This document shows positions 48,857 through 58,227 of a stretch of DNA of 64,000 nucleotides, one piece after another (position 1 is the first letter of the stretch; every line of letters begins with the position of its first letter). Origin of the DNA: an uncultured Fretibacterium sp. GTDB lineage: Bacteria > Synergistota > Synergistia > Synergistales > Aminobacteriaceae. The DNA is taken from assembly GCA_946186205.1 (NCBI GenBank), contig CAMHMH010000005.1:1-64000 (forward strand). The letters are read 5' to 3'. The notes under the pieces were generated by a model that did no database searches, was not told where the DNA came from, and saw only the letters and a list, made by a program, of their open reading frames with translations. The translations under genes and the position numbers were made by a program.

Positions 48857-48913
48857 TAAACCCGAATCGCAATGAGTGATTCAGGCAAATAAATTGTGAA
48901 AGGACTTGTTACA

Positions 48914-49849
48914 ATGAAAAAGTTTCTTGTTGCACTATTAACCCTCTGCCTTGTTGTTTCGTTCGCATCAAACGCAGTCGCCGCGAAGAAATACGCCGTA
49001 ATCCTCAAGACAACAAACTCTGACTTCTGGCGCACAATGCACGACGGAACAGCAAAGTACGCAAAGGACAACGGGCTTGAAGTCGACATGTTCGCGGCAC
49101 AGAGCGATATTGATTACGAGGGACAGCTCGCGATTCTTGAGAACTGCATCAACTCCGGGACTTACGCGGGAATAGCTATAGCACCCTGCAACGGAGTCAA
49201 CCTCATCGCAGGAGTCAAGAAAGCAAACGAGGCCGGAATAACAATCTGGAACATTGACGAGAGATTCGACGAGGGCGAAATGAAACGTCAGGGAGCTGTC
49301 TGCGTAGGGTTCGACTCATCGGACAACATTCAGATCGGGCACATGGGCGGCGAATATCTCGCATCACTCCTCGCGAAGGGCGCGCATGTAGCAGTGATTG
49401 AGGGACTTGCAGGCAACCAGTCATCAGAAGACCGCGCGAAAGGTGCTAAGGCTGCCTTCAATGAAGCAGGTATGAATATTGTTGCGGCTAAGTCGTGCGA
49501 CTGGGACAGGCAGATAGCAATGGACACCGCTATGACGTGGATACAGCAGTTCCCGGATCTCAAAGCTATTTACTGCTGCAATGACGGCATGGCGATGGGA
49601 GCGATTCAGGCTGTTATAGTCGCGGGGAAGCTCGGAGAAATTTACGTTTGCGGGACTGACGGAGACTCTGACGCTATACAGTCGGTGAAGGACGGAAATC
49701 TCACGGGAACAGTTGCGCAGGACTCCGCGAATATCGGCGTTACTGCACTGAAGGGACTCGTCGCGGCTGTTGAGAATCCTTCACAATATCCGGCAAGCTC
49801 ATTCCCTGAGAAGACTCCCGTAAGCGCAATTCTCGTTAAGTCAAAGTAA
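48914..49849 (+). CDS. Sugar-binding protein, D-allose-binding (AlsB)-like
   Basis: KYAVILKTTNSDFWRTMHDG, GIAIAPCNGVNLI, VAVIEGLAGNQSSEDRAKGA, DWDRQIAMDTAMTWIQQFPDLKAIYCCNDGMAMG, ICGTDGDSDAI-like region. Confidence 0.88.
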   Translation: MKKFLVALLTLCLVVSFASNAVAAKKYAVILKTTNSDFWRTMHDGTAKYAKDNGLEVDMFAAQSDIDYEGQLAILENCINSGTYAGIAIAPCNGVNLIAGVKKANEAGITIWNIDERFDEGEMKRQGAVCVGFDSSDNIQIGHMGGEYLASLLAKGAHVAVIEGLAGNQSSEDRAKGAKAAFNEAGMNIVAAKSCDWDRQIAMDTAMTWIQQFPDLKAIYCCNDGMAMGAIQAVIVAGKLGEIYVCGTDGDSDAIQSVKDGNLTGTVAQDSANIGVTALKGLVAAVENPSQYPASSFPEKTPVSAILVKSK

Positions 49850-49867
49850 ACTGTCAGCACAAAAATA

Positions 49868-49900
49868 TAATCGCTGTCCTTTTTACGGGGCGGCGGTTTT
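49868..49900 (+). terminator. Intrinsic terminator
   Basis: CGCTGTCC...GGGGCGGCGGTTTTTTTT. Confidence 0.6.
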
Positions 49901-49920
49901 TTTTAGGGAGGATATGAATC

Positions 49921-51873
49921 ATGCACTTCATGGAACATATTGCTGTTCAAATAGCACTGCCGGTTATTACGGCCTTTATTTTTGGGTGCCTGATAATGTA
50001 CATGTCAAAGCACCCGCAGAAAGATACAAAGTTCCTGAAACGTCTGTTTATCGGAATGTTCGCTTGCGGAGTCGCCATATACTGCTACTGGCACTGCCAA
50101 AGTCTTGTGCTGGCTTTCAAAGGTGAATTAGAGAACAAGTATCTGGAGAAGACTCTGGAGTGGGTGAAGGATGATTCCGCATGGCTGTATTATGTTCCGT
50201 ACGTAGTCATGAAAGCAGTAATCGATGTAGGAATGATGTTCTACGGGCACGGCAACAGCACTTTGTTTTACAGTCTGCCGATCTCTAAAAATCCTGCATG
50301 GGTTTTCTTCTTCAGCCTTCTTCACCTGGCCGCTTTCGGCATAACAGCAAGCGCGCTCCTGATATATTTCGGAAATGAGCTGCGGAAATGGGCCAGCATA
50401 GTGAAAAACAAAATCTCTAATTTTTCCGATGCGGATCTGATTTTCGGGGTCAATGCAAATTCGCTCGCGCTTGGAAGGAAGCTCTCTGAAATAAAAGGCA
50501 ATATGCTTGTGTACGTCGACAGCATGAGCAAGGACGATTACGAGTCATCAATAAGTAGACTCGGAGGAATCGTATATTCCGACACAGATGCATTGAAGGC
50601 TTCTGAGTCATTCCTGAAACGAATCAGCATTAAGGGGCGCAAAAGAAAACTGAGGCTATTTGCCCTCTCAGATGATTACGACAATAACATTCAGTACGCG
50701 CAGAAGATGCTGAAGAGTCTTGAGGGTCTTCACATACCGTCCGAACAAACAGAGCTGATACTTCTGGGAACGAATGAAAGCAAAGGAATGATCTTTCAGG
50801 CGAGCGGAGAAAGATACGGTTACGGAAATGTCATCGCGTTCGACGAGTACGAAATGACAGCCCGTCTTCTGCTTTGCAAGTACCCTCTTTGCAGCTTCAT
50901 AAATTTTGACGAAAACGGGAAGGCCACAGAAGATGTAGAAGTGCTTATAGGCGGTTTCGGTCGCATCGGTCATGAAGTATTGCGTAAAATTTTTGCTAAC
51001 GGCCGCTTTGAGGGAAGCAAATTGACAATCAAGATATTCGATCCGAAATACGGAGACAAATCAGGGTTCGTAGGATCTCAGTACTATAAAATGTTTGCTA
51101 CTCCCGACGCTGATATAGGCTTTGAACATTACGACATAAGGAGCGGGGATTGCTTCAAGTTCCTTCAGGAGCACGCACAAAAGTTAAAGTACATAGTCAT
51201 ATGCCTTGAGGACAGAGAGACAGCGAGGAATATAGCCCTGCGGATGGTCGACAGGCTTCAGGCTATGGGATGCCCGCAGAATGTTTATACCTGTGACTCA
51301 AAAAGCATAAGGTGCTACTCACATGACTCGGAAAATTGCGAGCCTCTCTCGATATATGACTCGGATTTGCTTTACTCTGAGGAGTTCGACAGGTACGCAA
51401 AAGAACTTCACCATTACTACAGCAAGGGCAATAGCTTGGCTGAAGACTGGACGCAGTGCGGATATTTCCACAGGATGAGCAGCCGAGCAAGCGTCGATTA
51501 CCTGATACCGCTTCTGCAAAAAATCACAGCGGGCACAAACTCATTAACGCCCGAACAAAGAGAGAATCTCGCAAAGTGTGAGCATCTGAGATGGTGCGCG
51601 TTTCACTATACATTCGGGTATGAGCCAATGGAGATTGAAGAATTTGTTGACCGTCTCAAAAAGAAGCAAGCCGGAACGCTCGAACCCGGTGAAACTCCCA
51701 GACAGGACACGAAAGCAAAGAAGCATGTGTGCCTCGTAAGCTGGGATAATCTCGACGATGTTTCACAGGCTGAAAACTCAATCACGCACGGCAATAAAGA
51801 CTACAAACAGAATGACAGGGACAATATTGACGTTATCATGGGACTCATAAAGCCTGCAAATCATAGCTGCTGA
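49921..51873 (+). CDS. Multi-pass membrane protein with TrkA-N-like Rossmann region(s) and C-terminal RyR-like domain
   Basis: N-terminal TMs; DVEVLIGGFGRIGHEVLRKIF (GxGxxG); C-term LAKCEHLRWCAFHYTFGYEP...KKHVCLVSWDNLDD...NDRDNIDVI, as in prokaryotic RyR domains. Confidence 0.75.
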   Translation: MHFMEHIAVQIALPVITAFIFGCLIMYMSKHPQKDTKFLKRLFIGMFACGVAIYCYWHCQSLVLAFKGELENKYLEKTLEWVKDDSAWLYYVPYVVMKAVIDVGMMFYGHGNSTLFYSLPISKNPAWVFFFSLLHLAAFGITASALLIYFGNELRKWASIVKNKISNFSDADLIFGVNANSLALGRKLSEIKGNMLVYVDSMSKDDYESSISRLGGIVYSDTDALKASESFLKRISIKGRKRKLRLFALSDDYDNNIQYAQKMLKSLEGLHIPSEQTELILLGTNESKGMIFQASGERYGYGNVIAFDEYEMTARLLLCKYPLCSFINFDENGKATEDVEVLIGGFGRIGHEVLRKIFANGRFEGSKLTIKIFDPKYGDKSGFVGSQYYKMFATPDADIGFEHYDIRSGDCFKFLQEHAQKLKYIVICLEDRETARNIALRMVDRLQAMGCPQNVYTCDSKSIRCYSHDSENCEPLSIYDSDLLYSEEFDRYAKELHHYYSKGNSLAEDWTQCGYFHRMSSRASVDYLIPLLQKITAGTNSLTPEQRENLAKCEHLRWCAFHYTFGYEPMEIEEFVDRLKKKQAGTLEPGETPRQDTKAKKHVCLVSWDNLDDVSQAENSITHGNKDYKQNDRDNIDVIMGLIKPANHSC

Positions 51874-51930
51874 TTCAGACATAAGCGCACAAAATGCCGC
51901 CGTCCTTCTTGAATCTCAGCAAAAAAAAAA

Positions 51931-51966
51931 TTCCCCCTGCCTGAAAATGACAGAGGGATTTTATTT
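51931..51966. terminator. Intrinsic terminator
   Basis: TCCCCCTG...CAGAGGGA with ttttatttt on one side and aaaaaaaaa on the other. Confidence 0.7.
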
Positions 51967-51977
51967 TCACCGTTCAA

Positions 51978-53201
51978 TCATGCTAATACGTTCTCTAGTT
52001 TCGCCTCACTGATTCCGTGCTTCTCTGCATATCCCGTAAGTATAAGCGTCAAAGCTCCGTCGCCCGTAACGTTGCAGGCAGTCCCGAATGAATCCTGAAG
52101 CGCGAAAATCGTCAGCATTAACGCAGTCCCGGTTGCGTCAAAACCAAGTACACCCGTAATCAGTCCGAGCGATGCCATGACAGTGCCTCCGGGGACTCCT
52201 GGCGCGCCAATCGCAAAAACTCCCAGCAGCAAGCAGAAGAGAATCATATTGCCGACAGAAGGATATACCCCGTAAAGTATCTTTGACACGGCCATGACGA
52301 AAAATGTCTCAGTCATGACGGAGCCGCAAAGATGAATATTCGCGAACAACGGAATGCCGAAATTCACCATGTCATCACGCAGAGTCGGTTCTGACTTCTT
52401 CGCGCACTCAAGAGCAACAGAGAGAGTCGCCGCGCTCGACATTGTGCCGACTGCTGTCATGTATGCGGGGCCGTAATGCTTCAGAATGCTGAACGGGTTG
52501 CGACCAGAATATGCCCCGGCGATCCCGTAAAGCAATGCGAGCCAGATATAATGCCCGGCCATGACCATCAATATTATCATGACAAACACGGGGAACTGCT
52601 CAGTGATTGAGCCTTCATACGCAAGTCCGCAGAATGTCGTGCCGATGAGCCAGGGCAGAACGGGAATCAACAGCCTTGTTACGATGCTGAGTACTATCTG
52701 CTGGAACTCCTCAAGAAGAGCGATGACCGTTTTGCTTTTGTTCCACGCCGCCGCAAGACCTACAGTGATTGACACGAACAAGGCAGAAATCACCGGCATA
52801 ATCGGGTTAATGTTGAGCTTGAATACGACATCAGGAAGAGCCTTCAGCCCCTCGACTTCTGAAGCAATATTCATGAACGGGAGAATCGTATAGCCTGAGA
52901 ATGTCGCGAAGAACGCCGCGCCTATTGATGAGACGTAAGCAAGAATCAGCGCAAGGATTAACATTCTTGAAGCGTTGCTGCCCATTCGAGTTATTGACGG
53001 TGCTACGAAGCCGATCACGATCAGCGGGACGCAGAAATTTATGAACTGCCCCGTTATGTAGCGCACTGTTACTACGATGTTCATTACCGCGTTGACAAAT
53101 GAACCTTCCGATGAAGCGAGCGCGAGTCCTGCTGCTGTGCCAAGCGCAAGAGCTACTATCAGCTTGAACGGAAGCGAGCTTGTGAAACCTTTGCTGCTCA
53201 T
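51978..53201 (-). CDS. Dicarboxylate/amino acid:cation symporter (DAACS)
   Basis: ALALGTAAGLALASSEGSF; GTMSSAATLSVALECAKK; GAPGVPGGTVMASLGLITGVLG. Confidence 0.9.
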   Translation of the reverse strand: MSSKGFTSSLPFKLIVALALGTAAGLALASSEGSFVNAVMNIVVTVRYITGQFINFCVPLIVIGFVAPSITRMGSNASRMLILALILAYVSSIGAAFFATFSGYTILPFMNIASEVEGLKALPDVVFKLNINPIMPVISALFVSITVGLAAAWNKSKTVIALLEEFQQIVLSIVTRLLIPVLPWLIGTTFCGLAYEGSITEQFPVFVMIILMVMAGHYIWLALLYGIAGAYSGRNPFSILKHYGPAYMTAVGTMSSAATLSVALECAKKSEPTLRDDMVNFGIPLFANIHLCGSVMTETFFVMAVSKILYGVYPSVGNMILFCLLLGVFAIGAPGVPGGTVMASLGLITGVLGFDATGTALMLTIFALQDSFGTACNVTGDGALTLILTGYAEKHGISEAKLENVLA

Positions 53202-53279
53202 GTTGAAACCTCCTGTGAAAATTTTTGTGTGATGAATGAGATTATACGCTAAGTGAAGAATGACGGGTATAAAGAAAAA

Positions 53280-53307
53280 TCCCTCCTGCCATTTAGCGAC
53301 AAGAGGG
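53280..53307 (-). terminator. Intrinsic terminator after grdB
   Basis: TCCCTC...GAGGGA; minus-strand T-rich continuation. Confidence 0.6.
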
Positions 53308-53334
53308 AAAAATTTTTGTTGCTCGTAAAGAATC

Positions 53335-54639
53335 TTACTCAGTGAAAACAGTCTGTTCTGTGATTTCCGTCTGCAATGCCTTCAAAGCACGCTCAACGAG
53401 TCCGCGCCGCAATGCTTTCTCCTCTTCAGGAGTCCTTGACGGGTCGCCTAACGGGTGAGGTATTGCGATTGTCGGAACGATTCTGTTTGCGCCGACAGTC
53501 TGCGAGATCGGGACTATCGTGCACATGTGGACGACAGGAAGTTTGCGCTCAATTTCTTTTACCATCGTTGCCCCGCAACGTGTGCAGGTTCCTCAGGTTG
53601 ACGTGAGAATGACCGCAGTGACTCCGTCAGCAACAAGACGGTTTGCGATTTCCGCGCCGAATTTCTTTGCGTTTGCTACTGCCGTGCCGTTCCCTACTGT
53701 CGTATAGAACTTGTTGTGAAGTTTGCCGATTGCCCCCTCGCGTTCAAGGTCTCTCATAACGTCAACGGGAAGTACTCTGTCTGCGTCCTGGTCAGCATAT
53801 GTAGCGTCATACCCTCCGTGAGCCGTGCAATATTTCTCGCTCGTGAGGTCATTTACTCCGGTGATGTCATATTCTCCGAACTTGCTCGCGCTTGAAGCCT
53901 CTATGTGGTCGGGGTTGCCTTTGGGGCAGATTCCGCCTGACGTAACGAGGGCGATTACTGCGTGCTTGATGTCCTTCACTGCGGGCTGAGGGTCTACGCG
54001 GTCAAAGACGGGCATAACGTATTCAGTCTCGAAAGGCTCGCCCTTGATTTTTGCCGTGAACATGTCAACGCAACGTTCAGCCGCTAACTTTTCGTAGAAC
54101 ATATTTTTGCGGATTCCGCGCTCAATGTAGCCTTCCTCTGACGGTTTGCCGACTGACTCGCCTTTGAGGAGTTTCAGCGCAAGTTTTGCCATTGCGGGAA
54201 CAGCTTTTCTCATACCTGCTGCTGAGTCAGGGGTCTCGATGATCCACGCGGATTTACGGTACATTTCGACTCCGGGGTTCTCCGGGTACATTCCTGAGAT
54301 GACCGGGATTCCGAATGCTTTTGACACAGCGTCGCACATAGCCCCGCACGCTGTCCCGTAACGCCCGGCATTGAACGCAGGCCCGGCTATGAATGCGTCA
54401 GGCTTGTATTCTTTCATCATGCCAAGAATTTTTGCTGATGCCTCGTCCATGTTGCTGGCGAAATACGAGTCCCCGCAAATCACGGTTGCTACGATTTCCG
54501 CCTCGCCTTTGAACGCCGCTTTGAGTGCCATGCCCGGACCGACGACTCCCTCGCGTATTTCGGGCTGATAGTCTGCTTTCTCTTCTCCGCCTATGCCCGC
54601 GTAAAACTGGTTGATGTAGTGTACTATTCTGTATGCCAT
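53335..54639 (-). CDS. grdB: Glycine/betaine/sarcosine reductase component B gamma subunit, selenoprotein (UGA = Sec at 53593-53595)
   Basis: ORF track splits it at TGA; reading through gives AVILTST-U-GTCTRCGATMVKEIERKLPVVHMCTIVPISQTVGANRIVPTIAIPHPLGDPSRTPEEEKALRRGLVERAL. Confidence 0.93.
53566..53580 (-). promoter_or_regulatory. SECIS-like hairpin downstream of the Sec UGA
   Basis: Minus strand CGTTGC-GGG-GCAACG, 12 nt after TGA. Confidence 0.7.
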
Positions 54640-54652
54640 TTCTTTCACCCCC

Positions 54653-55945
54653 TTATAGTGTGTAAGCTCCGAGTTTCGTATAGCCAAGCTCACTTGTTGC
54701 GCCTGTGATGGCCTGAAGCTCTACGGTGATTGAGCCGTCCTCAGCAAGTGAACCCTGCCAGCCTCCCGCGATAACGTTAGCTTCCTCAGCATATCCGATG
54801 ACTTTCGACATGGCCGGAAGGTGTATTACCTCATTCGCGTTTCCTGCCGTAACACATGCGTTGCCTTCGGGACATGAGTCGGCCAAAGACTGACTCGCGC
54901 CGTCCTGCCCGGCGTATTCGTCCGTGAGTAACGCTGTCTTGATTCCGAGCTGCTCACATTTCCGGCAGTTCATGATTAAATCCGCGTCAGGATTCCCGAA
55001 TCCCTCCTCCGTAATCACAACACCGTCAAGCCCTAACATAGCGGCCAGTTTCGCGGCGTATGATGAGCTTCTGCGTTTGTCGGCAAGTGTTACGTTCTCG
55101 TTTGTTACGATGACCGCCACAAAGTTGAAATCCTTGCCATGACGTTTGAGCATGTCAGCTATTACGGGGTTGTTCAGGTGTGAATACGTGCTGTTCTTGT
55201 CGCAGGCTGATACGCAGTTCCCCGAAACTATTGCGCCGTCCATTACCTCAAGCGGTGAAACAAGTGTGGGCAGTATGCGCTTGACATCAACGCCGTAAAG
55301 ATACGTGTCATGAAGCAAGCCCTGTGTCTGAAGCATGTAGATATATCCGACTTTCGGGAGTCCGGGAAATTCGTTCATTGCCTCGCGGATTGTGGGACGC
55401 TCGTAGACTTCCACCGAGTCAGCAGCACACCCGGCGCAGGATTTTGCGAGATACGCGGCTGTTTTGAGTCCTGCGAGCCTGCAAGCCTTCTCGTAGTCGT
55501 GCTTGTCCATATTCGGGTCTGAAGGCTCAAGAACAAGTACAACGTTGCAAGTTTTTGAGTACGGCGTGTAATCCGCTCCCGGCCCGGACATGTCTATTAT
55601 TCCTTCCTGAAAGCGTACGAGCTTCCCCGTTGTGAGAACAGCGCACCCGGATAACACTAACGTTTGCCCCTCGCCGACCGTCTCAACATCGCTGATCATT
55701 CCGGGGAACACCTGGCCTTTTCCCGAAATTTTCCAGCGGGGTTCGATTACGTCCTTCACGGGCATTATTCTTGTTGACTCGCCGGGCATCGCAATATCGA
55801 CATCAATATTTTTCCCTAAAAGCGGGTCTTCCGATATGAGCGCGAGAATTTCGGCCTTGTTCACGGTTAATATTCCATTCTCAAAGCCGGTTTTCTCTCC
55901 TAACTTCAGGCCGTTGACTTTCAGCCTGTGCAGCTCAAGTTTCAT
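54653..55945 (-). CDS. grdE: Glycine/sarcosine/betaine reductase component B alpha/beta proprotein
   Basis: ISGNCVSACDKNSTYSHLNNP with Asn-Cys pyruvoyl-type processing site (Cys codon 55214-55216). Confidence 0.93.
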   Translation of the reverse strand: MKLELHRLKVNGLKLGEKTGFENGILTVNKAEILALISEDPLLGKNIDVDIAMPGESTRIMPVKDVIEPRWKISGKGQVFPGMISDVETVGEGQTLVLSGCAVLTTGKLVRFQEGIIDMSGPGADYTPYSKTCNVVLVLEPSDPNMDKHDYEKACRLAGLKTAAYLAKSCAGCAADSVEVYERPTIREAMNEFPGLPKVGYIYMLQTQGLLHDTYLYGVDVKRILPTLVSPLEVMDGAIVSGNCVSACDKNSTYSHLNNPVIADMLKRHGKDFNFVAVIVTNENVTLADKRRSSSYAAKLAAMLGLDGVVITEEGFGNPDADLIMNCRKCEQLGIKTALLTDEYAGQDGASQSLADSCPEGNACVTAGNANEVIHLPAMSKVIGYAEEANVIAGGWQGSLAEDGSITVELQAITGATSELGYTKLGAYTL

Positions 55946-55948
55946 GAT

Positions 55949-56365
55949 TTATACCTCCTTCACTCTTAATGACGGAGCGTCGCAGAGTCTCTCATCTCTG
56001 ATTAACCCGTAACGCCCAAGACTCTCCCTCATCAGTTCCGCGTCAATATATGCGTAATCAGCCCGCGTTAATGCGTCTAAATCTTTCGGAGCGATAATTT
56101 CTGCTGACTGGTAAACGTTTACTGCTGACTCGATTGCTGAAAGGGAGTCCAAATCCACATAGCCCGGTTTAACATCAACGATTATGGATCTGAACGGCTG
56201 ATGATTGGGCCTGAGATTACCGCAAAGGGGATGGGTTAAGATTATGCTTCCTGAATGCACAAGCCCGCGAACACAAATCAGAACATCAAGCGATGATCCG
56301 TCAACGTATTCTGATGATTTCGCGCTGTCGTGAAGTCCTGCATTGTTTGTGATAAGTCTTAACAT
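55949..56365 (-). CDS. grdX: GrdX-family protein
   Basis: Directly upstream of grdE; MLRLITNNAGLHD...DVLICVRGLVHSGSIILTHPLCGNLRPNHQPFRSIIVD. Confidence 0.85.
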   Translation of the reverse strand: MLRLITNNAGLHDSAKSSEYVDGSSLDVLICVRGLVHSGSIILTHPLCGNLRPNHQPFRSIIVDVKPGYVDLDSLSAIESAVNVYQSAEIIAPKDLDALTRADYAYIDAELMRESLGRYGLIRDERLCDAPSLRVKEV

Positions 56366-56419
56366 CATTAACCCTCCTCGAACTTTCTGCATCTGTTGCC
56401 ATAAGCAAGCGGCTTCAGA

Positions 56420-56512
56420 AGTCCTGTCAGAATACAGTCTTTTTGCCTGAGAGTTTCACTGTTACGTTTGCACCTTCGGCGGCCTTTTACGACTCTCTCG
56501 TGTATCCTTCAT
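56420..56512 (-). ncRNA. Glycine riboswitch (single recognisable aptamer)
   Basis: Minus strand GAGAGAGTCGTAAAAGGCCGCCGAAGGTGCAAACG...GTGAAACTCTCAGGCAAAAAGACTG, matching the gcvT/glycine consensus (GCCGAAGGNGCAA, AACUCUCAGGCAAAA). Confidence 0.92.
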
Positions 56513-56528
56513 TCAGGGTTACAAGGGA

Positions 56529-56557
56529 ATTATACCCTAAGTAACGTATAACTGTAA
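56529..56557 (-). promoter_or_regulatory. Promoter of glycine-riboswitch/grd operon
   Basis: Minus strand TTACAG - 17 nt - TATAAT just upstream of the aptamer. Confidence 0.5.
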
Positions 56558-56625
56558 TGTGAAATATACCGCTTGTTGTTACAAAAAGTGCTGCCCCGTA
56601 AAATTCTGAGACAGCACAAAATCTT

Positions 56626-58038
56626 CTAGCCTTTCAGAAATTCCTGCTGACTGTACTTTTTGCCCTCGTTGTATTCGCGGAGGAGTCTCGCTACCTTGTT
56701 GCTTAGGAATAATATTGCGATAAGGTTCGGGATAACCATTATTCCGTTGAAGAAGTCTGAAAGCTCCCAAACGAGATCGATTTTCAGGACGCTTCCCACG
56801 AATATGAACGCCATCACAAGAAGCTGATACGGCAATAACGCTTTAGCCCCGAAAAGATAGCGTATATTCGTCTCGCCGAAATAGTACCAGCCTATGACAG
56901 TCGAGAACGCGAAGAACAGCAAGCACACCGCAATGAATGAATATCCCCATGAGCCGAGGAAGTGTTCAGAGAATGCCGCCTGCACTAATGATATTCCCCG
57001 GAGATTCGCGCCGCCTTCAACAAAATTCTTGTCGAGGACTCCCGAACTCATTACCGCAAACACTGTGATGTTCAGGACGACAAACGTATCAATGAATACC
57101 GCGATGATTCCGAGCACGCCCTGTTCAACGGGATGTGAGACATTAGCGACTGCGTGGGCGTGAGGAGTTGAACCCATTCCGGCCTCGTTCGAGAAGAGTC
57201 CCCGCGCGATTCCGTAACGTGCTGCCTGTGAGACTGCTACACCGGCCATGCCTCCCCATACAGCTTTGGGAGCGAACGCGCACGAGAATATTTCACCGAA
57301 TACAGCCGGGAGATGATGAATATTCATGACGATCAACGCGAGTCCTACAGCAACATACAGTATGGCCATTATCGGCACAAGTTTTTCTGTTACTGAGGCT
57401 ATGCGCTTGACTCCTCCGATGAATATCAATCCCGCAACGACAGCGAGGACTCCCCCGATAATCTTTGTGTCAATACCGAATGCGCCATTGAAAGCATCAC
57501 TTATTGAGTTAGCCTGCACCATATTGCCCATAAAGCCGAGTGCTAATATTATAGAGACGGCGAAAAAGCCCGCGAGAAATTTCGCAAAGGAATTATTCCC
57601 CAATCCCCGCGAGATGTAATACGCAGGCCCGCCGACAATTTGTCCTGTCTCGTCTCTTTCCCTGTACAACTGAGCGAGGCAGGCTTCCGCAAAATTCGTA
57701 GCCATTCCGAAAAAAGCAGCAACCCACATCCAGAAGATCGCGCCCGGTCCGCCAGACACAAGAGCAGTCATAGCACCAGCAAGATTCCCCGTTCCTACCT
57801 GCGCCGCGATTGCTGTTGCGAGTGCCTGAAACGAACTCATGCCATGCGCCCCGGCAGCTTCACCGAACAATGAGAAGTTCCCGAACAATTTCCGGCAGGC
57901 TGTCCCGAATTTTGTTATCTGAACAAAGCCAAGCCGAATCGTGAAGTACAATCCTGTTCCGCACAACAACGGAATGAGGAAACTTGTACCCCAAAGAAAG
58001 CCGTTAGCGTCTGATACGATTCTTAACAGCTCATCCAT
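56626..58038 (-). CDS. Alanine/glycine:cation symporter (AGCS)
   Basis: SSFQALATAIAAQVGTGNLAGAMTALVSGGPGAIFWMW; ARGLFSNEAGMGSTPHAHA. Confidence 0.95.
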   Translation of the reverse strand: MDELLRIVSDANGFLWGTSFLIPLLCGTGLYFTIRLGFVQITKFGTACRKLFGNFSLFGEAAGAHGMSSFQALATAIAAQVGTGNLAGAMTALVSGGPGAIFWMWVAAFFGMATNFAEACLAQLYRERDETGQIVGGPAYYISRGLGNNSFAKFLAGFFAVSIILALGFMGNMVQANSISDAFNGAFGIDTKIIGGVLAVVAGLIFIGGVKRIASVTEKLVPIMAILYVAVGLALIVMNIHHLPAVFGEIFSCAFAPKAVWGGMAGVAVSQAARYGIARGLFSNEAGMGSTPHAHAVANVSHPVEQGVLGIIAVFIDTFVVLNITVFAVMSSGVLDKNFVEGGANLRGISLVQAAFSEHFLGSWGYSFIAVCLLFFAFSTVIGWYYFGETNIRYLFGAKALLPYQLLVMAFIFVGSVLKIDLVWELSDFFNGIMVIPNLIAILFLSNKVARLLREYNEGKKYSQQEFLKG

Positions 58039-58097
58039 GATGAATATAACCTCCTGTAAATATATTTTTGTTTGTGAAAAGATTTAGACAATAAAAA

Positions 58098-58132
58098 CAG
58101 GCTCAGGAAAATTTTTGTTCTCCCAAGCCTGT
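58098..58132 (-). terminator. Intrinsic terminator
   Basis: Minus strand ACAGGCT...AGCCTGTTTTTATT. Confidence 0.6.
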
Positions 58133-58227
58133 ATCGCTCACAATATTTTCTGCGTTATGACATTTAACCCCTGACCGGGATTTTCTTCCGCGTCATATTC
58201 GCTTCAACGTCATGAATTTTATTGTCA

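Noticed and set aside
53593-53595. In-frame TGA splitting grdB as a pseudogene lesion
   Set aside because: Motif TST-UGA-GTCTRCG, open frame on both sides and SECIS-like hairpin fit a selenocysteine codon.
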